From Alphaproteobacteria bacterium (GTDB taxonomy: Bacteria; Pseudomonadota; Alphaproteobacteria; SMXP01), in assembly GCA_021774995.1 (NCBI GenBank), contig JAJFIM010000098.1, positions 1 through 11,647 on the forward strand: 11,647 nucleotides of DNA, written 5' to 3'. Positions within the stretch are counted from its first letter, which is position 1; each line of letters begins with the position of its first letter. Of the stretch, positions 1 to 6,751 are shown piece after piece. A program made the translations under genes and the position numbers. Below the pieces are notes generated by a model. The model searched no databases and was not told where the DNA came from. It was given only the letters and a program-made list of their open reading frames with translations.

Positions 1-612
1 CTCAGCGATGAGCGGCGCAGCCATGACCTGGTCGTGCGTGATTTCGCGCCGCAAATGAGCTTTAGGATTTATGGCGCCGTTGCGGTGGCTCTTGACCGAA
101 GCATGGGCCATAGCGCGCTTCAAATCGCTGCGGTCAATGCCATGCACTGCCATATATGCTGTTGCGAGCTGGGCAAAGGCTCCCGGTCCTGAAATCGAGG
201 CTTCAACTTGCTGCGCCAGCAAACTCTGCCCGGATCCGGGAAGGCCACCAAACCCCGTATCCTTGAGCTTCTCCACGCCCACGGCCAGGGCGACATCGAC
301 GGCGCCGCTGGCCACAGCGTAAACAGCCCCACGCAAGGCCTCAGTGCCGCTGGCGCAAAAATTTTCGACCCGTGTCACCGGAATATTCGGCAAGCCCAGC
401 GCCACCGATAGGCCAAGACCGCTTCCCCCCATGCCCAAATCAGGCATGACCGTAGACAGCCATGCCGCCCCGATCTGCTCAGGTTCTATCCCGGCATCGC
501 CCAGCGCCTCCGTGTAGGCCTCAATAACCAATTCTTCCGGACCGCTTTCCCATCGCTCGCCAAAGCGGCTGCACCCCATGCCGATAAGTGCAACCTTGTC
601 ACATATGCTCAC
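1..612 (-). CDS. Thiolase / SCP2-type acetyl-CoA acetyltransferase-like protein, 3' end cut by window
   Basis: The first 204 residues are visible and the C-terminal part lies beyond the left edge. The N-terminal thiolase fold is clear: a VALIGMG start, then the nucleophile loop VENFCASGTEALR with the active cysteine at residue 86, and a later HRNGAINPKAH stretch typical of SCP2/lipid-transfer-type thiolases. The catalytic His and second Cys of classical thiolases would be in the missing part. The GTG start at 612 is chosen because GGAG lies 7 bases upstream and the ATG frame nearby stops at once. The gene begins one base after the stop of the HMG-CoA-synthase-like/DUF35 gene, so the two are probably translationally coupled. 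The family cleaves or forms beta-ketoacyl-CoA; members paired with DUF35 proteins, such as Ltp2, act as retro-aldolases. Which reaction applies here cannot be decided from half the protein. Confidence 0.9.
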   Translation of the reverse strand, partial: MSICDKVALIGMGCSRFGERWESGPEELVIEAYTEALGDAGIEPEQIGAAWLSTVMPDLGMGGSGLGLSVALGLPNIPVTRVENFCASGTEALRGAVYAVASGAVDVALAVGVEKLKDTGFGGLPGSGQSLLAQQVEASISGPGAFAQLATAYMAVHGIDRSDLKRAMAHASVKSHRNGAINPKAHLRREITHDQVMAAPLIAE

Positions 613-613
613 A

Positions 614-2110
614 TCATGTCTCCACTTTCACTTCACCGCCAACCTCACCTAAACATGCCAAAGCAGGCGCCGCTTTCCAGACATAACGCGTAAACCCGTG
701 CGTTTGGGCTTTCGCCTTAATTCGAAAGACCATATCCATATCAGCGCCAATCGCCAGCGCAGCCGGGTCAACGTCAGTGAAATCCACAGCCAGACGGCCG
801 CCTTCTCCAAAGGCTACATCGCCATAACAAGCAGGTGGATTAGGCGTAAAACTTAAGTAATCTGATGACCAGGAAACAATTTTGGCGCGGCTGTCCGCAA
901 AACTTTTTTTAACAAACTGGTAATTGCTGCGCGCAGCTTTAAAGCTGGCCTCCGGGCCGAAAAACGTTTGCCCGGTTTCTTCACAAATCAAACCCGTCAA
1001 TCCCATAACGAAATCGCGGTTGCGATAAAGTGCACTGAGATTGGAGGCTTCAGCCTCATGAGCCCGTGGTCCTTTTTCCCAAGCCACCAAGTCCCGAAAC
1101 GCAAGATATTTGAAATAATTGTTTTCGGCCTTTCCTGCCTTGAGATATCCGCGCAAACCATGTTTGGGGTGGAAGGAGGAGATGCGGTCCGTGGTCCTAA
1201 ACACCAGAGCATCACAGCCCTGCCCAAAGCCGATCATGAGAATCCAAGCATTGGGTTGGGCATTCTCAAGAACATCTGCCAGCACCATCATGGGATGTGC
1301 CGTACCGCAATTTCCACAATCCGCTTCCCATGTCTCGGCAAGCGCCTCGGGCGCTATTCCGACCGCGCGAACAACAGTGCGGGCTACGCCCTTTACCGGA
1401 CATACAAAAACCACATGGGCGATTTCCTCAGGCGGAACAGCCGCCTTTTTCAATACTTTCGAAATCACCCGCGGCACAATTTTCTTGTAGCCTTCATCCC
1501 GCACCCAGCGCTCTTCCCACGACTCACTAAATTCCGCTTGAGCACCACGGTAGCGGTCTACAAAATCGACCGTCTCCGTATAGGACGCGATAAATTCGGC
1601 AATTATCCCTTGTGTGCCGAAGCACAAAGCCGCCGCGCCATCACCACAGCGCAGCCCTTCAAGCGAAGCGGCAGGGGCATGAGTCAAATGACCCGTGACG
1701 ACCAGGGACTGCTTTGAGGTGGCGGTGGAACCGACATGGGTCAAAGCCTGAAGAATGGCGCTGGTTCCCGCCCTCTGTGTGGATGCAATATCCAATGCCT
1801 CAATCGCCTTCGGAAGCCGCAGAGCAGCGCTCAGAATTCCGGCATTGAGACGTTCAGCAAAAGGGGGACGCGTAGAAGCAAAATAAAGAGCCGTGATCTC
1901 TTGGCGTGCGCCGTTACCATCCAGACAATCACGAGCGGCCTCAACAGCCATCGTCACGCTGTCCTCATCCCAATTGGCCATCGCGTTGGCGCCTTTGGGA
2001 ACCGCATAGAGCGCGGGGTTCACCCACCCCGCCGCCGCCTTGACCGCCTCGCGCTGAAGGCGCAATCGCGGCAGATATGCGCCATATCCAGTTATCCCGC
2101 ACCCGTTCAT
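614..2110 (-). CDS. HMG-CoA synthase-like protein fused to a C-terminal DUF35 OB-fold domain
   Basis: This 498-residue protein has a KAS III/HMG-CoA synthase-like fold (about residues 1-345) followed by a DUF35-type OB-fold region (about 365-485). Support for the fold includes GITGYGAYLPRLRL at the start, DIASTQRAGTSAIL at the nucleophile elbow, CGDGAAAL, and GNCGTAHPMM at the Asn-loop. Aligned by eye with archaeal HMG-CoA synthases, the catalytic Glu, Cys and His positions appear to hold T80, Q112 and V236, so Claisen-type synthase activity is doubtful. The DUF35 part shows only C376 of the four usual zinc cysteines. In archaea, thiolase, HMG-CoA synthase and DUF35 form one channelling complex; here the thiolase gene follows after one base, so a structural or substrate-binding role in such a complex is my inference. 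The ATG at 2110 has only a distant GAGG (about 13 bases upstream), so the start is moderately sure. Confidence 0.88.
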   Translation of the reverse strand: MNGCGITGYGAYLPRLRLQREAVKAAAGWVNPALYAVPKGANAMANWDEDSVTMAVEAARDCLDGNGARQEITALYFASTRPPFAERLNAGILSAALRLPKAIEALDIASTQRAGTSAILQALTHVGSTATSKQSLVVTGHLTHAPAASLEGLRCGDGAAALCFGTQGIIAEFIASYTETVDFVDRYRGAQAEFSESWEERWVRDEGYKKIVPRVISKVLKKAAVPPEEIAHVVFVCPVKGVARTVVRAVGIAPEALAETWEADCGNCGTAHPMMVLADVLENAQPNAWILMIGFGQGCDALVFRTTDRISSFHPKHGLRGYLKAGKAENNYFKYLAFRDLVAWEKGPRAHEAEASNLSALYRNRDFVMGLTGLICEETGQTFFGPEASFKAARSNYQFVKKSFADSRAKIVSWSSDYLSFTPNPPACYGDVAFGEGGRLAVDFTDVDPAALAIGADMDMVFRIKAKAQTHGFTRYVWKAAPALACLGEVGGEVKVET

Positions 2111-2264
2111 AGCCTATAATTTACCTCTTTACCGTACACACACGCGCATGGCCGATGCCTATCCAGCCTAGGTCCGGCTGAGCTGCTTCTCTTAATCAGT
2201 ATCATATATTTGAGCTGTGCAAAATGATTTTTCCAGGCGCGTTTTTACCAAGATGGGCGCAACT
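2111..2264. other. Intergenic region with probable promoter of the HMGS-like/thiolase pair
   Basis: This gap separates the beta acyl-CoA dehydrogenase stop from the HMGS-like start. It is AT-rich in its right part and carries the 14-base element described at 2197-2210, read on the minus strand as AATATATGATACTG, which may contain a TATGAT -10-like hexamer. No convincing -35 stands at the right distance. A short GC stem (CAGCC/GGCTG, 7-base loop) lies in what would be the 5' leader, without a T-run. The thiolase pair could therefore be transcribed from here, read through from the dehydrogenases, or both. Confidence 0.4.
2197..2210 (-). promoter_or_regulatory. 14-base element shared with the P450-2 promoter region
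   Basis: The minus strand reads AATATATGATACTG. An identical 14-mer in the same orientation lies at 11181-11194, upstream of the second P450. Both copies sit roughly 90 to 110 bases upstream of a leftward start codon. It may be a -10 region (TATGAT) or a binding site for a common regulator; the sequence alone does not separate these. Confidence 0.4.
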
Positions 2265-3260
2265 TCATAGAAGGGCGCCTTTGGGAACTGGAAGCAGAAC
2301 ATCCAAAAGATGCGCCCGTTTGAGGTGCAAATGGGCGTTGAATTCATCGGTCATGCCAAGCGCTCCGTGAATTTGGATATTCGCACGCGCATTTGTGAGC
2401 CCAGCATGGCCGGCCAAGTATCGCGCAGCAGCAGCTTGGCGGACAGCATCATTATGACAGCTATCAAGGGCCAAAGCCGCATAACACATTTGTGAAAAAG
2501 CCGCTTCATTGCGCATAGCCATATCCGCACAGGGATGTTTAATGGCCTGAAAGACGCCGATTGGGCGACCAAACTGTTCCCGGTCTTTGGCATGGGTCAC
2601 GGCCATTTCACAAATGGCCTCGGCAGTCCCCACCGCCAAAGCCGCAACCAGTATCATACCGATGGCATATAAATCCGAAGCTACCTGGCGATCCACAAGA
2701 TCAGGGTGGGCGCCGTTCAATTCAATAATGTGCAAGCTCGCCGACGGATCCAGGCAGCTCTTTTCATCACAACCACCCAATAGAGAACCATCGCACAATG
2801 CGGCCTGATCCTGGCTGAGAAAAAGAATAAAATCTGCGCCACGCCCATCAATAATTCGAAAGCGGCCTGACAAGCGGCCCCGTTCATTATCAATTTTTGT
2901 TTCAGGCACAGCCAAGGCAATCTTGACCTCCCCCTTCAAACAGCGGGACAAAAGTTCTTCTGCTCCACATGTCACCATCAAACGGGCGGCCAGACTAGTC
3001 GCTAACGTGGAAACCGGCGCCAGAAAACGCCCAGCTGCACGAAACAAAAGTGCTTCTTCGGCTAGGCCATACCCCACTCCGCCCAAATCTTGATGAACCG
3101 TAATACCGAACCAACCAAGTTCAGCCATGGCTTCCCATCGTTCGGAAGACGGCGCGTCTGCCTGACCATTTTTTATACGCTCAAGCGGCATTTCCGTCGC
3201 CATAAAGTCCATGGCCATGGTTATGATTTGTTCCTGTTCAGATGACGGCAGGAGATCCAT
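2265..3260 (-). CDS. Acyl-CoA dehydrogenase family, short (beta-type) subunit
   Basis: At 331 residues this is shorter than ordinary acyl-CoA dehydrogenases (about 380-400). It keeps the N-terminal helical domain (ELGWFGITVHQDLGGVGYG at about 48-65), an abbreviated middle beta domain, and a C-terminal helical domain with KDREQFGRPIGVFQAIKH (225-242) and IHGALGMTDEFNAHLHLKRA (297-316). At the position where the partner gene has the Glu-Arg of SFERGT, this protein reads ALAVGT (A209-V210), so the base seems absent. That pattern fits the non-catalytic subunit of alpha2beta2 enzymes such as the ChsE4-ChsE5 and ChsE1-ChsE2 types of steroid side-chain degradation. The start at 3260 has a strong purine tract (AGGGGGAAGAAAAG) just upstream. 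It follows the alpha gene after 12 bases, which supports co-translation and heteromer formation. Confidence 0.9.
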   Translation of the reverse strand: MDLLPSSEQEQIITMAMDFMATEMPLERIKNGQADAPSSERWEAMAELGWFGITVHQDLGGVGYGLAEEALLFRAAGRFLAPVSTLATSLAARLMVTCGAEELLSRCLKGEVKIALAVPETKIDNERGRLSGRFRIIDGRGADFILFLSQDQAALCDGSLLGGCDEKSCLDPSASLHIIELNGAHPDLVDRQVASDLYAIGMILVAALAVGTAEAICEMAVTHAKDREQFGRPIGVFQAIKHPCADMAMRNEAAFSQMCYAALALDSCHNDAVRQAAAARYLAGHAGLTNARANIQIHGALGMTDEFNAHLHLKRAHLLDVLLPVPKGALL

Positions 3261-3272
3261 CTTTTCTTCCCC

Positions 3273-4442
3273 CTAACGGCCGCGCGGCAGGCCAAGGACG
3301 CGTTCACCAATGATTTCTCTTTGGATTTCCGATGTCCCACCCCCGATTGAGCTGGCAAAATGGTACAGATAGTCAAATACCCAACCTTGCTGGCCATAGC
3401 CAAAATCGAGCATTCTGGAGCCCAGTATTTCCATACCCACTTGATGAGCGGATTGGAGAATTTGGGCAAGATACAAACGGATCATCGACCCCTCCGGACC
3501 CGGCAGACCTGTGCGCGCGATGCGGGAAACCCCGGCATAGGCCATGGCACGCAGGCCCGCGACTTGTGCACGCAGAACAGACAAACTCTGAACGATAGTA
3601 TCATCGTCGATCCGCCTTCTCCCTTCAGGCCCGACAGTGTCTTTGGCCAGGTCAATAAGAAGGTCAACAGTGCGCGCTAATCTCACCTGATCCGCCAAAA
3701 AAGCGGTACCCCGCTCAAATGACAAGGTTGACATAGCGACCGACCATCCATCATGCAGCTCACCAACAACATTACGGAGTGGAATACGTACATCTTCGTA
3801 AAAGACTTCACAGAAATCATGCTCACCTGTCATCATTCTGATCGGCCTGACAGTGATGCCCGAGCTTCTCATATCGCAAATAAGCCACGTCAAACCTTTA
3901 TGCTTTGATGCTTCAGGATCGGTACGTATCAGCAATTCTTGATAATCTGCATACTGCGCATAGCTCGTCCATATTTTATGTCCGTTGACAACAATTTCAT
4001 CACCTTCAATCCGTCCACGCGTCCCTAAGCTGGCCAGATCGGAGCCAGCGCCAGGTTCGGAGAACCCCTGACACCAAATACTTTCCCCGTTCAAAATGCG
4101 AGGCAAGTGAAATCCCTTTTGCTCTTCATCGCCCCGGTAAATCAGGGTTGGTCCACCGTGATTAAGACCGACAAAACAAATACCGACATCGGGTGCATCA
4201 GCATTGGCATATTCTTCATACCAGATCAGCTGCTGAATGAGAGATAAGCCCCGGCCGCCATATTCCGACGGCCAGTTGATCCCCGCCCAGCCTCCTTCAT
4301 ATTGTTTCCGCTGCCAACTTAGGTCATAGGCGCACACGTCAGCCCCTTCCAGGGGGCGTCTGTCTTTCGGGATATTTTCACGCAGCCATGTCCGAATCTC
4401 ATCACGCAGCCTTTCTTCCTGCTTACTAAAATCCATATCCAT
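3273..4442 (-). CDS. Acyl-CoA dehydrogenase, full-length (alpha-type, catalytic) subunit
   Basis: This 389-residue FAD enzyme would introduce an alpha,beta double bond into an acyl-CoA. Visible features are the N-terminal helix with DEIRTWLREN, GWAGINWPSEYGGRG (51-65), the flavin/substrate stretch WCQGFSEPGAGSDLASL (123-139), NGHKIWTSYA (153-162), and the C-terminal SSIGGGTSEIQREIIGERVLGLP (364-386). The MCAD-type Glu before GT is Gly here. A Glu in STLSFERGT (E243) matches the alternative base position used by isovaleryl/long-chain types and by ChsE4-like subunits. The frame is open upstream to 4532, but the start at 4442 is preferred: AAGG lies 9 bases upstream, homology begins at MDFSKQEE, and the extra 30 residues would run over the promoter. 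It is first in the leftward group, divergent from the crotonase gene, and pairs with the short dehydrogenase 12 bases downstream. Confidence 0.93.
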   Translation of the reverse strand: MDMDFSKQEERLRDEIRTWLRENIPKDRRPLEGADVCAYDLSWQRKQYEGGWAGINWPSEYGGRGLSLIQQLIWYEEYANADAPDVGICFVGLNHGGPTLIYRGDEEQKGFHLPRILNGESIWCQGFSEPGAGSDLASLGTRGRIEGDEIVVNGHKIWTSYAQYADYQELLIRTDPEASKHKGLTWLICDMRSSGITVRPIRMMTGEHDFCEVFYEDVRIPLRNVVGELHDGWSVAMSTLSFERGTAFLADQVRLARTVDLLIDLAKDTVGPEGRRRIDDDTIVQSLSVLRAQVAGLRAMAYAGVSRIARTGLPGPEGSMIRLYLAQILQSAHQVGMEILGSRMLDFGYGQQGWVFDYLYHFASSIGGGTSEIQREIIGERVLGLPRGR

Positions 4443-4489
4443 GACAGGTGACCTTAGAAATTTTTCGGTGCTTTTTTTCGTGACGCTAC

Positions 4490-4509
4490 TATAATAGTAT
4501 ACTATTTTA
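4490..4509. promoter_or_regulatory. Palindromic operator candidate, core ATAGTATACTAT
   Basis: The sequence TATAATAGTATACTATTTTA is a palindrome with one mismatched pair; the inner 14 bases (4493-4506, AATAGTATACTATT) are perfect. It covers the -10 boxes of both divergent promoters, as expected for a TetR-type or similar dimeric repressor site. A second site with the same half-sites, ATAGT-NN-ACTAT, lies in the other divergent region at 11249-11260. No regulator gene is in the window. Confidence 0.5.
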
Positions 4510-4518
4510 AAAATGCAA
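4491..4518 (-). promoter_or_regulatory. Sigma70-like promoter for the acyl-CoA dehydrogenase operon
   Basis: On the minus strand a -35 hexamer TTGCAT (4518-4513) and a -10 hexamer TATTAT (4496-4491) are separated by 16 bases, about 49 bases upstream of the ATG at 4442. The spacer and -10 fall inside the palindrome 4490-4509, so a protein bound there would block polymerase. On the plus strand TATAAT at 4490-4495 could serve the crotonase gene, although no good -35 is seen for it. Confidence 0.5.
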
Positions 4519-4592
4519 TCGCGCAGAAGCATTCAAAGCCACTCCCTCTCTGAGGACCGCGTTGGGAATATGCCGGAAAAGGTACTCTAACC

Positions 4593-5381
4593 ATGACCTA
4601 TCAAACGATCTTGTATGAAACCGACGATGATCACGTCGCCACAATCACATTGAATCGCCCCAAAGCGATGAACACTTTCAACAAAACCATGGTTGAGGAG
4701 TTCTCCGACGTCTGGGTAAAAATACGTGAGGACGATTCTATCCATGCGGTTTTGTTAAAGGCTTCCGACGGACGCGCATTTTCCGTTGGCATTGATGTAC
4801 GCAACCCAGGTGAGGGGTTTTGGCCTGACAATATATGGTCGCAGATTGACCCTGGACACTATTTGAGTCCGAAGCAAAACAAGGTGTGGAAACCGATCGT
4901 GGTGGCCGTTCATGGTATGTGTGCGGCGGGGGCTTTCTATTGGCTCAATGAAGCCGACATCATCGTGTGTTCTGAGGATGCGGAGTTTTTTGACCCTCAT
5001 GTGACCTATGGCCTGGTCGCGGCGCTCGAACCTATTGGCTTGCGTCAACGTATCGCGCTTGGCGATGTCTTGCGGATGGCGTTACTGGGCAATGATGAAC
5101 GGATTAGCGCCCAAACCGCATTGCGCATGGGCCTGGTCAGCGAAATCACTCAACGCGGCGACTTAGAGCACCGTGGCCACGAACTGGCCGCTGCCATTGC
5201 CTCAAAACCCCCAGCAGCCATACAGGGTACGGTACGGGCGATATGGGACTCTCTCGATGTCCTGCGCACTGCGGGCCTGGATATGGCATTGAAATATTGC
5301 CAATTAGGCAATCCTCTGGGTACCGCCCAAGTGGATCGCGACACAATCATGAGCGCCCAAAAAGGCTATAAGCTGAGGTAA
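4593..5381 (+). CDS. Crotonase-fold (enoyl-CoA hydratase/isomerase family) protein with atypical active site
   Basis: The 262 residues show a complete crotonase fold: VATITLNRPKAMNTFN (15-30), the first oxyanion-hole segment AFSVGIDV (62-69), the second GMCAAGAFYWL (108-118), and EFFDPHVTYGLV (131-142). In rat mitochondrial hydratase the catalytic glutamates E144 and E164 sit in the last two segments. By eye they align with Y116 and H136 here, so ordinary syn-hydration is unlikely. Crotonase relatives without these glutamates include isomerases, thioesterases and C-C hydrolases such as 6-oxocamphor hydrolase, which uses His and Asp residues; D134 and H136 make a retro-Claisen or hydrolytic role conceivable. 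That is inference. It is the first gene of a rightward pair with P450 no. 1, 112 bases upstream of it. The ATG at 4593 has AAAAGG about 10 bases before it. Confidence 0.88.
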   Translation: MTYQTILYETDDDHVATITLNRPKAMNTFNKTMVEEFSDVWVKIREDDSIHAVLLKASDGRAFSVGIDVRNPGEGFWPDNIWSQIDPGHYLSPKQNKVWKPIVVAVHGMCAAGAFYWLNEADIIVCSEDAEFFDPHVTYGLVAALEPIGLRQRIALGDVLRMALLGNDERISAQTALRMGLVSEITQRGDLEHRGHELAAAIASKPPAAIQGTVRAIWDSLDVLRTAGLDMALKYCQLGNPLGTAQVDRDTIMSAQKGYKLR

Positions 5382-5493
5382 AGAGCAACACGGCGCCACA
5401 TGAGGTTTGAAAATTCTTAAAAACATCACCCAATCGCGCTTCAGACTTGCGATCCCCAATACCATTTGTATGAGTTGAACAGGAGAAAAAATA

Positions 5494-6717
5494 ATGCCGG
5501 GCACTAATATTCCACAACATGTCCCTCAAGATCTGGTTCGGAATTTTCTGAGCTCTCATCAAGATGCCATGGAACGCGATCCTTTTACGGCTTTGCGCTA
5601 CGTCTATGAAGGTGAAGGGCAGGACATTTTTTTTGATCCCTTGGGCGCCAGACTAACCCAACCTCATTTGCCCGGCGCATGGGTTCTAACCCGCAATGCG
5701 GACATCCGCGAAGTTCTCCAAGACCCTGTTCTTTTCTCAAGCAAAGGCATCACGGGATTCTCGAAACTTTTAGGCCAAGACTGGGATCTCATTCCCGTCG
5801 AGCTCGATCCACCCGAGCATGCCAAATTCCGGGCGATCATGAATCCCCTGTTCAGCCCAAAGCGCATCAATGAACTGGAACATGATATCCGAGAATGCGC
5901 CTCGCACCTTGTCCGCAAAGCAGCCCAGCGAAAAGACTGTGATTTTAATGAAGCCTTCGGCCGCCCTCTCCCCGTAACAATTTTCGTGCGCCTTATGGGA
6001 TTGCCAATGGAGGAATTCGACACCTTCATGCGCTGGGAAGATATGGTTTTGCACTCCATGGATATGAACGTGCGCCATGAAGGCGCTGTGGAAATACATA
6101 ACTACCTGAAGGAATTGATTGCCAAGCGCAAATTACAACCGGTTGATGATCTCGTGAGCTTTGCCGTGAAAGCCGAAATAGATGGACAAAAGCTCACGGA
6201 TGATGAAATCATGGGTATATGCTTTTTACTCTTTGTCGGCGGACTCGATACAGTGGCCGCATCTTTAGCTTTCACTTTCAAATATTTGGCCGAAAATCCA
6301 GAGGCACGGCAACGACTGATCAATGAGCCCGATCTCGTTGCCTCAGCTGTTGAAGAAATTTTACGGACCCATTCAGTCGTTGTGACCAATCGCATCGTGA
6401 CTCAGGACACTACTTTCCGAGACATCAAGATGAAGCAAGGCGATTGCGTGGTCTGCTATACGGCGTTGGGCAGCATGGATCCCAAGGAATTTGAAAATAC
6501 ACAAGAACTTATTCTTGACCGTTCACCCAATCGCCATCTTGCTTTTTCAACAGGGCCACACCGTTGTCTCGGCTCTCATCTGGCCCGGCGGGAAATGCAA
6601 ATCGCCATCAAAGTGTGGTTAAAAACGATACCGGATTTTTGGATTCCGGAAGGAGCCGAAATCAAGGCCCATGGAGGAATTTTTGGTCTGGATTCCTTAC
6701 CCCTGTGCTGGGACTAA
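5494..6717 (+). CDS. Cytochrome P450, CYP101 (P450cam)-like, no. 1
   Basis: This soluble bacterial P450 has 407 residues, the usual length of the class. It shows the I-helix LLFVGGLDTVAAS with the acid-alcohol pair D252-T253, ExxR at 288-291 (EILR), and the heme loop FSTGPHRCLGSHLARRE with cysteine ligand C358. The N-terminus (NIPQHVPQDLVRNF) and C-terminus (GAEIKAHGGIFGLDSLPLCWD region) follow P450cam closely. At the position of camphor-binding Y96 of P450cam there is W97, so camphor is an unlikely substrate. A hydrophobic cyclic compound is a reasonable guess. AGGAG lies 8 bases before the ATG at 5494. It follows the crotonase gene and converges with the HSD4-like gene, 34 bases from its stop. 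Ferredoxin and ferredoxin reductase partners are not in the window and must be encoded elsewhere. Confidence 0.95.
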   Translation: MPGTNIPQHVPQDLVRNFLSSHQDAMERDPFTALRYVYEGEGQDIFFDPLGARLTQPHLPGAWVLTRNADIREVLQDPVLFSSKGITGFSKLLGQDWDLIPVELDPPEHAKFRAIMNPLFSPKRINELEHDIRECASHLVRKAAQRKDCDFNEAFGRPLPVTIFVRLMGLPMEEFDTFMRWEDMVLHSMDMNVRHEGAVEIHNYLKELIAKRKLQPVDDLVSFAVKAEIDGQKLTDDEIMGICFLLFVGGLDTVAASLAFTFKYLAENPEARQRLINEPDLVASAVEEILRTHSVVVTNRIVTQDTTFRDIKMKQGDCVVCYTALGSMDPKEFENTQELILDRSPNRHLAFSTGPHRCLGSHLARREMQIAIKVWLKTIPDFWIPEGAEIKAHGGIFGLDSLPLCWD

Positions 6718-6751
6718 GCAGAGAGAGTCAACAGCTCAAGGCTTGATTAAT

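Larger units (their letters stand above)
4443..4592. other. Divergent promoter region between ACAD alpha and the crotonase gene
   Basis: This 150-base, AT-rich region drives two opposing transcription units. It contains a perfect TATAAT facing right (4490-4495), a TTGCAT-16-TATTAT promoter facing left, and a 20-base imperfect palindrome lying over both -10 hexamers. No small open frame in it looks genic. The right-hand third (4530-4592) would be the leader of the crotonase mRNA, with AAAAGG about 10 bases before its ATG. Confidence 0.6.

Noticed and set aside
71..411. Short plus-strand frames opposite the left-edge gene
   Set aside because: The minus strand encodes an unbroken thiolase with its active-site cysteine here, so these are shadows.
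968..1717. 249-codon open frame on the plus strand
   Set aside because: It is antisense to the HMGS-like gene, which has clear family motifs; the predicted protein looks like no known fold and has odd composition. A shadow frame.
2649..2658. CAGTATCATA resembling the 14-base promoter element
   Set aside because: It lies inside the ACAD beta coding region and matches only 10 bases, so it is probably chance.
4443..4532. Upstream extension of the ACAD alpha gene by 30 codons
   Set aside because: It would run through the promoter and palindrome and has no family similarity; the ATG at 4442 has a reasonable AAGG upstream.
5433..5453. Possible hairpin ATCGC...GCGAT between crotonase and P450 no. 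1
   Set aside because: Only five pairs around an 11-base loop and no T-run; not enough for a terminator.
6736..6746. TCAAGGCTTGA between the converging P450-1 and SDR genes, as a two-way terminator
   Set aside because: The stem is about four pairs and the following AT-rich stretch is not a clean T-run; too weak to call.
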